A DNA stretch of 7,184 nucleotides from Thermoplasmata archaeon (GTDB lineage Archaea; Thermoplasmatota; Thermoplasmata; Thermoplasmatales; Thermoplasmataceae): positions 1-7,184 of the forward strand of contig JAKAYH010000112.1 of assembly GCA_021826835.1 (NCBI GenBank), given 5' to 3'. Positions 1 through 5,837 of this stretch are shown piece after piece. The notes under the pieces are model-generated. The model saw only the letters and a program-made list of their open reading frames with translations. It was not told the origin of the DNA and made no database searches. The translations under genes and the position numbers were made by a program. Position 1 is the stretch's first letter. Every line of letters begins with the position of its first letter.

Positions 1-9
1 ATCAAACTC

Positions 10-19
10 TTTAATAAAA
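10..19 (+). promoter_or_regulatory. TATA-like box of the tRNA-Val gene
   Basis: The sequence TTTAATAAAA is centred about 25 bp upstream of the first base of the mature tRNA. That is the spacing expected for an archaeal TATA box and a transcript that starts at or very near the tRNA 5' end. No other good box lies between it and the tRNA. The assignment rests on position and composition only. Confidence 0.5.
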
Positions 20-39
20 TCGAAATGATCAGTGTTAAA

Positions 40-112
40 GGGCTTGTGGTCTAGCGGTTATGACGTCGCTCTCACACAGCGGAGGCCGCCGGTTCAAATC
101 CGGCCAAGCCCA
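40..112 (+). tRNA. tRNA-Val, anticodon CAC
   Basis: The sequence folds as a full cloverleaf. The acceptor stem is GGGCTTG (40-46) with CAAGCCC (105-111), and the discriminator is A112. The D stem is GTC (49-51) with GAC (62-64), and the D loop contains GG. The anticodon stem is TCGCT (66-70) with AGCGG (78-82), closing with a T-G wobble, around the loop CTCACAC. This places the anticodon CAC at 73-75, which reads GTG valine codons. The T stem is GCCGG (88-92) with CCGGC (100-104) around the loop TTCAAAT. There is no intron, and the terminal CCA is not encoded, because TAAC follows the discriminator. All helices are intact, so the gene looks functional. Confidence 0.97.
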
Positions 113-389
113 TAACGACTTTCGTATGTATCTCTCTTCTCTGGGTTGGTTTAACTCTATAAACTTGCGGACTGCATCTTCCACAGTTCCACGGGTACGA
201 CGATACTTTGTTCTTTCCCCTATATGAATTATTTTTAGCGAATGAATCTTCGTGATCCGAGAATGGAGTTGACGAACACAACATACCAAGCCACCGTAGG
301 AACAGGAATATCATAAAGCACATTTTCTCCATCATGGATACAGAACCACATACCTTTCTTGGAAAACGCCATAATACTATGACATGAAC

Positions 390-465
390 GTAATCGATGA
401 GCATTGTGGGAGAAAACCACATGCCTTGTTCGACAAGGAGTTGCTGGGTAACGCCAGCGATCTAC
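390..465. repeat. Cluster of nested inverted repeats, possible four-way-junction RNA fold
   Basis: Three hairpins follow one another. GCAT-T-GTGG (401-409) pairs with CCACATGC (417-424), giving 8 bp with one bulged T and a GAGAAAA loop. CTTGT (425-429) pairs with ACAAG (433-437) around TCG. CTGG (444-447) pairs with CCAG (454-457); this can extend outward to TTGCTGG/CCAGCGA. An outer helix can close around all three: GTAATCG (390-396) with CGAT-C-TAC (458-465), 7 bp with one bulged C. Together they would form a four-way junction. The last hairpin, if extended, competes with the outer helix for bases 458-460. The strand is undetermined because the repeats are symmetric. I do not recognise a known RNA family. 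Confidence 0.35.
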
Positions 466-511
466 TTTATTGGGTATCAATAATTTATGATCAAAATCAG
501 GACGGAACTTC

Positions 512-540
512 CGGTTCAATGACTGCCATAGGGAGAACCG
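512..540. repeat. Inverted repeat CGGTTC / GAACCG upstream of the LysR gene
   Basis: CGGTTC (512-517) and GAACCG (535-540) are perfect 6-bp complements separated by 17 bases. A further GAAC at 505-508 lies next to the left arm and could pair with its GTTC (514-517) instead, so two alternative small hairpins are possible. The repeat ends 56 bp before the LysR start, where an autoregulatory site could lie. It is short enough to be chance. Confidence 0.25.
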
Positions 541-596
541 AAAAACTTGAAATCTTATAGAAGAATATCGTCTCTAATTATGGGACTTGATCACCA

Positions 597-1547
597 ATGA
601 GTGCTTCAGTTAAAACTTTAGAAACATTTATTGAACTTTATAAAACAAAGAATTTACGAGTGACGGCTAAAAAGATGGGTATAACTCAACCAACTGTAAC
701 TTATAGAATTCAGGAACTTGAGTCTTACCTCGGCCAAAAGTTGATCATAACTCAGAATAGTAGACAAATGAGTTTTACTTCATACGCTGAATCAATTTAT
801 CCGGAACTTTCTCATATCGTTGATGAACTTCACTATATTAAGAGAACTGGAGAGACGAAACCCTTTAAAAATGACATTAAGATTGTAGCGGGTGAAATTG
901 CAGGACTTTATTTTCTTCCGTCCGTGGTGAAAAATTTCAAGGATAAATATAAATTCATTAATGTGAATCTAGAGATAAATAGTAGCTTAAATGTAATCAG
1001 AAGCATTAAAACAGGAAATGCAGACATAGGTTTCGTTGCCAGTAAACAATTTCCAGAGTTTAAAGAAATCAAAGACTATATTAAAATAGAGAGACTAATT
1101 CCAGTAGAATTAATAGTAATTACACCCAAAGATCACCCATTTGCAAAAAAGGGGAGTGTAACACCGTTAGAAATCGTTGAAAGCAATGAGAACTACATAT
1201 CCAGATCGGAAACTTCCGGGATCCAGTATGAGTTCAAGAGAATACTGAAAGAGGATAAAATTAAGTTTGGTGATCTAAATATTGTTCAGAAGTTTGAAAA
1301 TTCATCATCAGTCATATCAGCTGTAACTGAAGGGCTTGGAATTTCTATTGTTAGCTGGTATCAAGCTTACAAGTTCGTAAACGCAGGGCTCATCGATTAT
1401 GCCAAATTAACAACAAACGTGAAATCGTATCTATATGGCTTAGATAGATGGAACGAAAAATTTGTTTCAATAAATAATTTTATGAATATGACCAAACTTT
1501 ATTTGGCATCATTATCAAGAAGTATGTACGCAACAAAATCTTTATAA
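597..1547 (+). CDS. LysR-family transcriptional regulator
   Basis: This 316-residue protein has the standard LysR-type length and layout. An N-terminal winged helix-turn-helix covers about residues 5-63; the core HTH is near 22-41, with the typical stretch MGITQPTVTYRIQELE followed by LGQKLI. A linker helix follows. A two-lobed periplasmic-binding-protein-like effector domain covers about 92-290. Family hallmarks there are GNADIGFVA near 140-148, ITPKDHPFAKKG near 175-186 and VTEGLGISIVSW near 243-254. The protein would bind DNA in the cytoplasm and respond to a small molecule. It converges on the minus-strand catabolic operon and lies about 2.8 kb from the divergent promoter at 4377-4457, which is its most plausible target. 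ATG at 597 fits the HTH N-terminus well; there is no clear ribosome binding site, so the transcript may be short-leadered. LysR proteins are less common in archaea than in bacteria, so acquisition by transfer is possible. The effector is unknown. Confidence 0.93.
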   Translation: MSASVKTLETFIELYKTKNLRVTAKKMGITQPTVTYRIQELESYLGQKLIITQNSRQMSFTSYAESIYPELSHIVDELHYIKRTGETKPFKNDIKIVAGEIAGLYFLPSVVKNFKDKYKFINVNLEINSSLNVIRSIKTGNADIGFVASKQFPEFKEIKDYIKIERLIPVELIVITPKDHPFAKKGSVTPLEIVESNENYISRSETSGIQYEFKRILKEDKIKFGDLNIVQKFENSSSVISAVTEGLGISIVSWYQAYKFVNAGLIDYAKLTTNVKSYLYGLDRWNEKFVSINNFMNMTKLYLASLSRSMYATKSL

Positions 1548-1551
1548 ACTG

Positions 1552-1600
1552 TTAATCGCAATTAATCAGGAAGATGAAACATTATGTGTGATAGTTTTTT
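1552..1600 (+). terminator. Possible terminator of the LysR gene in the convergent gap
   Basis: A small AT hairpin, TTAAT (1552-1556) with ATTAA (1561-1565), lies just after the LysR stop. A T6 run follows at 1595-1600. Archaeal termination usually relies on T-rich tracts rather than a strong hairpin, so the T6 run is the more useful signal. It lies inside the last codons of the convergent hydrolase gene, so the two transcripts probably overlap at their ends. The hairpin is weak. Confidence 0.3.
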
Positions 1601-2334
1601 CTTGATTCTGTTTCACCGAACTTAAACACAAAATCTTTTTCTCGATCCTCTCTGAATATAACTTCCAGATCATTTTTTTCCAAATAATGAGCAGTGTTGC
1701 CAATTATCCTGAACGGGGGATCGTGACCTGGAATGATAATAGGATCATTACTTATCATCTTTATCATTTCAAAACTTCTAATCGCAGAGGCTTCCTTATA
1801 CGTAAGTATATCTGGCATGCCCCTAAACCATGATCTGGCGTTGGGGATAGCATCACCTGTTATGATAGTTGATTCATTTTCAGTCTTAGCGAATACTATG
1901 AGGCTACCGGGAGTATGCCCCGGTGCCTTTATTAATTCAACTTCGTTAGTAATCTTATGCCTCGCTACATTTACTTCTTTCACGCTATATTCCTTAATAA
2001 GTTTGTGAAATCCTCTAACAGCAAATAGATCACTTTCTGGAAGTTGACGATTGTATTTAAGTTCCTCCGAGGCTATTAAAAAATCGGCATCTGGGAAGAG
2101 ATCATAATTTAACGCATGATCCCAGTGTAGATGTGTAAGAATCACCATATTTACTACGTCAGGCTTTACATCAATTCTTGCTAAACCTTCTAAAAGTAAC
2201 TTTCTTCGTCCATAATGGGTAGTGTCAACCAATATATTCAGATCATCCACCTGTATTAGAGTAACTGTAGAGGCACCTAGAGATCCAACATTTGTGCGAA
2301 CTGCATTTCCTTTTGTAACGACGTTAATCTTCAT
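1582..2334 (-). CDS. Metallo-beta-lactamase-fold hydrolase, AHL-lactonase-like; candidate sugar-acid lactonase
   Basis: This 250-residue soluble protein carries the complete dinuclear metal site of the superfamily: HLHWDH at residues 68-73 (H68, H70, D72, H73), H140 in APGHTPGS, D161 in TGDA and H204 in PGHD. The THLHWDH and APGHTPGS contexts and the length match the branch containing N-acyl-homoserine lactonases (AiiA/AttM type) rather than glyoxalase II or ribonuclease types. No signal peptide is visible, so it is cytoplasmic. It is the last gene of the minus-strand operon: its ATG begins one base after the TGA of the dehydratase gene, which implies translational coupling, and only a weak ribosome binding site is seen. 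Between a dehydratase and a putative sugar dehydrogenase, opening an aldonolactone is the most natural job. That substrate is inferred from context; quorum-signal hydrolysis or another ester or lactone remain possible. Confidence 0.88.
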   Translation of the reverse strand: MKINVVTKGNAVRTNVGSLGASTVTLIQVDDLNILVDTTHYGRRKLLLEGLARIDVKPDVVNMVILTHLHWDHALNYDLFPDADFLIASEELKYNRQLPESDLFAVRGFHKLIKEYSVKEVNVARHKITNEVELIKAPGHTPGSLIVFAKTENESTIITGDAIPNARSWFRGMPDILTYKEASAIRSFEMIKMISNDPIIIPGHDPPFRIIGNTAHYLEKNDLEVIFREDREKDFVFKFGETESRKNYHT

Positions 2335-2335
2335 T

Positions 2336-3508
2336 TCACTTTATTAATAAGTATTTCCTTATAACATCTTCCTTGACGTCTATACCAAGACCATCTCCCT
2401 TTGGAGCATCAATGAAACCCTTAACCGGATTATCAATTTCTTCCAATAGAAGTTCTTTCTTCAGAGGATTCGGCTGTTCCTGCGACCAAGCAGTTCGCAT
2501 ATATTCATATGTTAGAAAATTAGAGGACGATACGGCGAGATGGAGTTCTGCAGCCATTGTTATGGCGGAAGAGCTTCCAGTATGTGGGGCATACGGCAAT
2601 CCGCGACTGGAAGCAAGTGAAAGTATTTTCTGTACCTCCGTGAACCCTCCAGCTCTTCCAACGTTTGGTTGTATTATATCGATCTTCCCCTGTTCTATTA
2701 AATCCCTGAATCCAAATCTTGTGAATTCAGATTCTCCGGCAGCTATCGGAATGTCAAGAGAATCAGCAATTTTTGCATAGCCTGAAAGATTGTCTGGCGT
2801 AGTAGGTTCCTCAAACCAGAAAACTTCATAGCGTTCCAGAAGCCTACCTATCTTAATAGAATCGTTAACCCCGTAGCCTGAATTTGCATCAACCATTATA
2901 GTGACATTGTCTCCAACTTCCTTCCGTATGAGTTTTACTGCTTCAATATCATCTATTATACCTCTGCCTATTTTGAGCTTTACTTGAGTAAACCCTTCAT
3001 CCATGACCTCTCTAACTTCTTCCACCACCTCATTCGGTTTTTTAAACCTAATAGAGGAAGCATATGCTTGCACCTTTTTTCTAAACAATCCGCCAAGCAA
3101 TTTATAGACTGGCATATGAACAATCTTTCCTTTGATATCCCATAAGGCGATATCCACCCCGCTTATTGCTTCAATCATGTATCCTTTGGAGTGGCCACGT
3201 TGTCTCATAGTAGCATACATTTCTTCCCAAAGTACTTCGTTGTCAAAGGGGTCAGCACCGATGATTATTGGTTTTAGGATATCATCTATAAGCGATGCGG
3301 TAGCGACGGGTGAAAGTCGGCTCATGCATTCCCCAAAACCGATAGTGCCATCATCAAGTGTTAGCTTTACCACTACGCTTTTATATGATCCAAACACAAG
3401 CATTTTGAGTTCCTGGTAATAAGGAAGACTTTCAGGAGGAGTTTTGAAATCGGTAAGAGGTACTTCTAATGGATAAGTTTCAATGTTGACAATTTTGTGT
3501 GTATCCAT
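2336..3508 (-). CDS. Mandelate racemase-subgroup enolase-superfamily enzyme, probable sugar-acid dehydratase
   Basis: With the start at 3508 this is a 390-residue protein with a capping domain followed by a (beta/alpha)7-beta barrel. Barrel residues are readable: the KLK motif (K177, K179), metal ligands D207 (VDANSGY), E233 (WFEEP) and E259 (AGESE), H309 in PHTG and E335 in TYEYM. The conserved block SGVDIALWDIKGK is at about 116-128. KxK plus Glu as third ligand plus His is the mandelate racemase pattern, shared by gluconate and galactonate dehydratases, which use Mg2+ to abstract the alpha proton of a sugar acid. One oddity is that the usual QPD before GRAGG reads QPN (N282), the position of the Asp that pairs with the catalytic His. 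The frame stays open to an ATG at 3550, but that start overlaps the upstream gene. The ATG at 3508 lies one base past the upstream TAA, has a GAGGGA ribosome site and begins a family-like N-terminus. Substrate unknown; epimerase activity is possible. Confidence 0.9.
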   Translation of the reverse strand: MDTHKIVNIETYPLEVPLTDFKTPPESLPYYQELKMLVFGSYKSVVVKLTLDDGTIGFGECMSRLSPVATASLIDDILKPIIIGADPFDNEVLWEEMYATMRQRGHSKGYMIEAISGVDIALWDIKGKIVHMPVYKLLGGLFRKKVQAYASSIRFKKPNEVVEEVREVMDEGFTQVKLKIGRGIIDDIEAVKLIRKEVGDNVTIMVDANSGYGVNDSIKIGRLLERYEVFWFEEPTTPDNLSGYAKIADSLDIPIAAGESEFTRFGFRDLIEQGKIDIIQPNVGRAGGFTEVQKILSLASSRGLPYAPHTGSSSAITMAAELHLAVSSSNFLTYEYMRTAWSQEQPNPLKKELLLEEIDNPVKGFIDAPKGDGLGIDVKEDVIRKYLLIK

Positions 3509-3509
3509 C

Positions 3510-4376
3510 TTAGAATCCCTCATGTTTTTTTCTGAAATCTTCAAACGCAAGGACTATTGCATTCATGTCGTAATTTCCATAGCCACTCTGATGAGCCATT
3601 AAATGCAAGTTTAATGCTGCTGAAACCATTAAACTTGGTATTTTTATTTCTTTTGTGATGCTGTATGCAGCCTCAAGATCCTTAATATTGACATCTACAC
3701 TACAGATATTCTTATAGTCATTTTCAGCAATCCTTGGTATTCTATCTAACATTAATGATACGGCACCTCCACCACTGGATTTTATTATATTGTATAATTG
3801 CTTAAGATCAATACCCATCTTATCCGCGATTACCACAACCTCACTGATGGTTGCCCATGCTGACAGGGATATCATATTATTTAGTATCTTTATGAGACTT
3901 CCCGAGCCGGAAGAACCCATGTATTCAATGTTCTTTCCTAAAAATTTTAGGAATGGTAAAGCACTTTCGTAATGTCCCTTTTCTCCACCGACCGGAATAG
4001 TCCAGCTACCGATCCCTGCTGGCATACCAATAACCGGTGCATCTATGTACCTGATATTCCTCTCAATCATTTTCTGATGATTTAACTTGCTAAAATACAT
4101 GCTAACTGTACTCATGTCAATTATGACTGTACCCTCCGAAAAATTCATTGAATTAAGAATTTCAGTTATACTGTTTTCAGTTGGAAGAGATATTATGAAA
4201 TGTGCAATCCCTGAGACAGTTTCATCGTCTAAAACGCCTTTTAACATCCCGGATTTTATTCCCGAATCTACCTTTTCCGCTATTGCGTCAAACCCAAATA
4301 CTTCAACTCCAGATTTACTGAGTTTCTCGGCCATCCTGCTCCCCATATTCCCTAGTCCTATTATTCCAATTTTCAT
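3510..4376 (-). CDS. 3-hydroxyisobutyrate dehydrogenase-family (beta-hydroxyacid) oxidoreductase
   Basis: This 288-residue protein has the family's normal length. An N-terminal Rossmann domain opens with GLGNMGSRMAEKL (residues 7-19), the dinucleotide-binding signature. D30 at the end of the second strand suggests a preference for NAD over NADP. DMST near 87-90 follows. The substrate loop is DAPVIGMPAG (112-121), where classical members read DAPVSGG. The catalytic lysine is K163 in KILNNM, and the helical C-terminal domain keeps the KDL pair (K232, D233). Relatives interconvert 3-hydroxyisobutyrate, tartronate semialdehyde, succinic semialdehyde or other beta-hydroxy acids with their oxo forms in the cytoplasm. 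It is the first gene of the minus-strand operon, read from the divergent promoter, and its TAA is one base from the next start. The altered loop argues for a substrate other than hydroxyisobutyrate; the retained lysine argues against an imine reductase. Confidence 0.9.
   Translation of the reverse strand: MKIGIIGLGNMGSRMAEKLSKSGVEVFGFDAIAEKVDSGIKSGMLKGVLDDETVSGIAHFIISLPTENSITEILNSMNFSEGTVIIDMSTVSMYFSKLNHQKMIERNIRYIDAPVIGMPAGIGSWTIPVGGEKGHYESALPFLKFLGKNIEYMGSSGSGSLIKILNNMISLSAWATISEVVVIADKMGIDLKQLYNIIKSSGGGAVSLMLDRIPRIAENDYKNICSVDVNIKDLEAAYSITKEIKIPSLMVSAALNLHLMAHQSGYGNYDMNAIVLAFEDFRKKHEGF
3516..3521 (-). promoter_or_regulatory. Ribosome binding site that fixes the dehydratase start
   Basis: Read on the minus strand, GAGGGA lies seven bases before the ATG at 3508, inside the last codons of the upstream dehydrogenase gene. 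It matches the anti-Shine-Dalgarno end of 16S rRNA and supports the 390-residue start over the longer in-frame options at 3523 and 3550, where the longer protein would only read through the neighbour. Confidence 0.55.
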
Positions 4377-4457
4377 AGCTCTATCGAGTACTCTATTATA
4401 TCAAATATTATAAATTCTTCTATCAATTCATTAAACAATAGAAAAAATAATAAAGAT
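4377..4457. promoter_or_regulatory. Divergent promoter region between the two catabolic operons
   Basis: These 81 very AT-rich bases separate the starts of the oxidoreductase (minus) and the transporter (plus). For the minus operon, GATATAAT (4402-4395 on the minus strand) lies about 22 bp from the ATG, and TTTATAAT lies slightly further out. For the plus operon, TTAAAC near 4431-4436 is about 25 bp from the ATG at 4458, and TATTATAAAT at 4407-4416 could also serve with a 20-base leader. No strong ribosome site precedes either first gene, which fits leaderless transcripts, whereas downstream genes in each operon carry one. Sharing one short region implies that the operons are co-regulated. 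Confidence 0.6.
4383..4396. promoter_or_regulatory. Palindromic operator candidate around GAGTACTC
   Basis: GAGTACTC (4386-4393) is a perfect 8-bp palindrome. With flanks it forms ATCGAGTACTCTAT, in which 12 of 14 positions are symmetric. It begins seven bases upstream of the oxidoreductase ATG, so a bound protein would cover the likely transcription start of the minus operon. I saw no second copy of the palindrome in the window. It may be a site for the nearby LysR protein or another regulator; LysR sites usually have the looser T-N11-A form. Confidence 0.3.
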
Positions 4458-5813
4458 ATGATGCATAAGCTTTTGAAATACATGAGGAAATCTGGCGATG
4501 ATTCTGGTGGGTCCAAGGAAGATGTGCAAAAGATAATCGATAATGTAGAAGCTAAAAGATGGACAAGATATGAAATATTTGTCCTTGTTCTTATAATGTT
4601 TGGATGGGCATTTGACGGAGCGGAAATTTACATTTTCGGAAGTACTGCTGATTTCATAGCACATTCACTTTTGTATGCGGCAACGTTAACTGCCGTCATA
4701 TTGATAGGTTTCAATGGCGGCCAATTAATTTCCACGGTCTTAATTTCGTGGTTAGCAGACGTAAGGGGAAGACGTATAGCATTCATGGTAAGCATTGCCA
4801 TATACTCAATTGCTTCCCTTTTAACCGGTCTCAGTTGGAATTTCGCATCTCTCCTTTTCTTTAGGGTCCTAGTGGGAATAGGTACTGGGGTCGAATGGGG
4901 ACTTGGAGCTACGATCGCGGCTGAAGTCTTACCAGCAAGGAGAAGAGGGACTGCCATAAGTATCTTCAATGGAGGATTTCCCATTGGTGGGTTTATTGCT
5001 TCATTAGTCTTTTTGTTAATAGTTGTTCCAGCTCCTTATACTAATTGGAGATATGCATACTTCGTTTTCGCTGTTCCAGCAGTTCTTCTGCTGTTTATGC
5101 GGCAAAAATATTTCAAGGAAACGGAGAGATTTCAACTTTCCAAAGAGGTAGTCAAGAAAAAGAGTTTAAAAAATTCATACTCTGAACTATTTGTAAATAC
5201 AAAGATGAGAAAAAACACGCTTCTTGGCACACTTATTTCGGCTCCAATGCGTTGGAACACGCTTCCTTGGCTTGCTTTGGTTGAGTTAACTCTTATTGCA
5301 ACACGTGGATTTACCGCTTCTCTAGTTGCTGAATACATACTTATCAACACAGTATTTGCAATGGTTGGATATTTCACAGGAGGAACAATTGCGGATTACA
5401 TTGGAAGGCGGCCAGCGTGGTATATCTATTTTTCATTAGTCGTAGTAGGATATTTATTATCCATTCTTGCGATCAATAGGAATTTCATCATGCTTGGTGG
5501 TGCCCTTTGGGGTTTTGGATGGGGGTTCTCTCCAATTGAAGTGCTTATGCTTTCCGAACTATTTCCAACACGTGCTAGAGCTTCTGGGGAGGGTTTCGCA
5601 CTTGGAATTGGCTTAGCAGGTGCCATTGTTATCGCTTACCTATGGCTTGGGTGGGTGCATTTATATGGATATACTAATGCTGCTGTTCTTCTTATGCTTC
5701 CATTAATAATTCCTCCAATAGCGCTTGCACTTGGATTCAGAACAGATACCAAAGGTAAGGTACTAGAGAATATATCTTACATTGAGAGCGAGGAGGCCGC
5801 TATTCTGAGATGA
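4458..5813 (+). CDS. Major facilitator superfamily transporter, sugar/organic-acid symporter type
   Basis: This 451-residue integral membrane protein has about twelve hydrophobic helices in two halves (roughly 38-214 and 268-427), joined by a basic cytoplasmic loop around 215-267. The superfamily signature appears twice: DVRGRR (101-106) between helices 2 and 3, and DYIGRR (313-318) between helices 8 and 9. Helix 4 carries FRVLVGIGTGVEWG (135-148), and RRRGTA (161-166) follows it. ELFPTRARASGEG (367-379) is the matching loop in the second half. DGAE (53-56) in helix 1 sits where aromatic-acid/H+ symporters have an acidic motif, so proton-coupled uptake of an acidic or sugar substrate is likely in an acidophile. 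It leads the plus-strand operon ahead of the SDR gene and diverges from the catabolic genes, which suggests that it imports their substrate. Two adjacent ATGs (4458, 4461) are possible starts. The substrate cannot be read from sequence. Confidence 0.92.
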   Translation: MMHKLLKYMRKSGDDSGGSKEDVQKIIDNVEAKRWTRYEIFVLVLIMFGWAFDGAEIYIFGSTADFIAHSLLYAATLTAVILIGFNGGQLISTVLISWLADVRGRRIAFMVSIAIYSIASLLTGLSWNFASLLFFRVLVGIGTGVEWGLGATIAAEVLPARRRGTAISIFNGGFPIGGFIASLVFLLIVVPAPYTNWRYAYFVFAVPAVLLLFMRQKYFKETERFQLSKEVVKKKSLKNSYSELFVNTKMRKNTLLGTLISAPMRWNTLPWLALVELTLIATRGFTASLVAEYILINTVFAMVGYFTGGTIADYIGRRPAWYIYFSLVVVGYLLSILAINRNFIMLGGALWGFGWGFSPIEVLMLSELFPTRARASGEGFALGIGLAGAIVIAYLWLGWVHLYGYTNAAVLLMLPLIIPPIALALGFRTDTKGKVLENISYIESEEAAILR

Positions 5814-5827
5814 TTTTCACATTAGCA

Positions 5828-5833
5828 AGGTGA
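5828..5833 (+). promoter_or_regulatory. Ribosome binding site of the SDR gene
   Basis: AGGTGA, four bases before the ATG at 5838, is a strong match to the anti-Shine-Dalgarno sequence. It lies in the 24-base gap after the transporter stop. It fixes the SDR start and supports translation from the transporter mRNA. Confidence 0.7.
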
Positions 5834-5837
5834 AAAA

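Larger units (their letters stand above)
113..596. other. Gene-poor stretch between tRNA-Val and the LysR gene; possible decayed coding remnants
   Basis: I see no intact gene in these 484 bases. Both strands hold short reading frames that look partly protein-like but do not join into one product. On the plus strand a 58-codon frame lies at 384-560 and starts MNVIDEHCGR; it is preceded in frame by a stop. On the minus strand three overlapping frames cover roughly 72-519, and protein-like pieces switch between them, which would fit a frameshifted remnant. The minus frames also run through the tRNA, where their apparent protein ends are artefacts. I do not recognise a family. The stretch also holds the clustered inverted repeats listed separately, so an RNA or insertion-sequence relic are alternatives. 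A TATA-like CTTATAGAA near 553-561 could serve the LysR gene. Confidence 0.4.

Noticed and set aside
88..112. tRNA 3' end as an integration attachment site
   Set aside because: No second copy of the T-arm and acceptor sequence was seen in the window, and no integrase gene is present.
35..422. Minus-strand open frames running through the tRNA, ending in peptides such as AWPDLNRRPP and GLAGFEPAAS
   Set aside because: These peptides are the well-known false translations of a tRNA antisense strand. The tRNA fold is complete, so the frames are not real genes at that end.
580..600. Tiny frame MGLDHQ whose stop overlaps the LysR ATG (ATGA)
   Set aside because: It looks like a coupling leader, but six codons with no ribosome site are expected by chance and nothing else supports it.
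1733..2008. Plus-strand frame of 91 codons inside the hydrolase gene, with similar frames at 2373-2780, 3132-3419 and 4087-4413
   Set aside because: All lie antisense to clearly conserved enzymes and have no family features or start signals.
3509..3550. Longer N-terminus of the dehydratase from ATGs at 3550 or 3523
   Set aside because: It would overlap the upstream coding region by up to 41 bases. The start at 3508 has a ribosome site and a family-like beginning, one base past the neighbour's stop.
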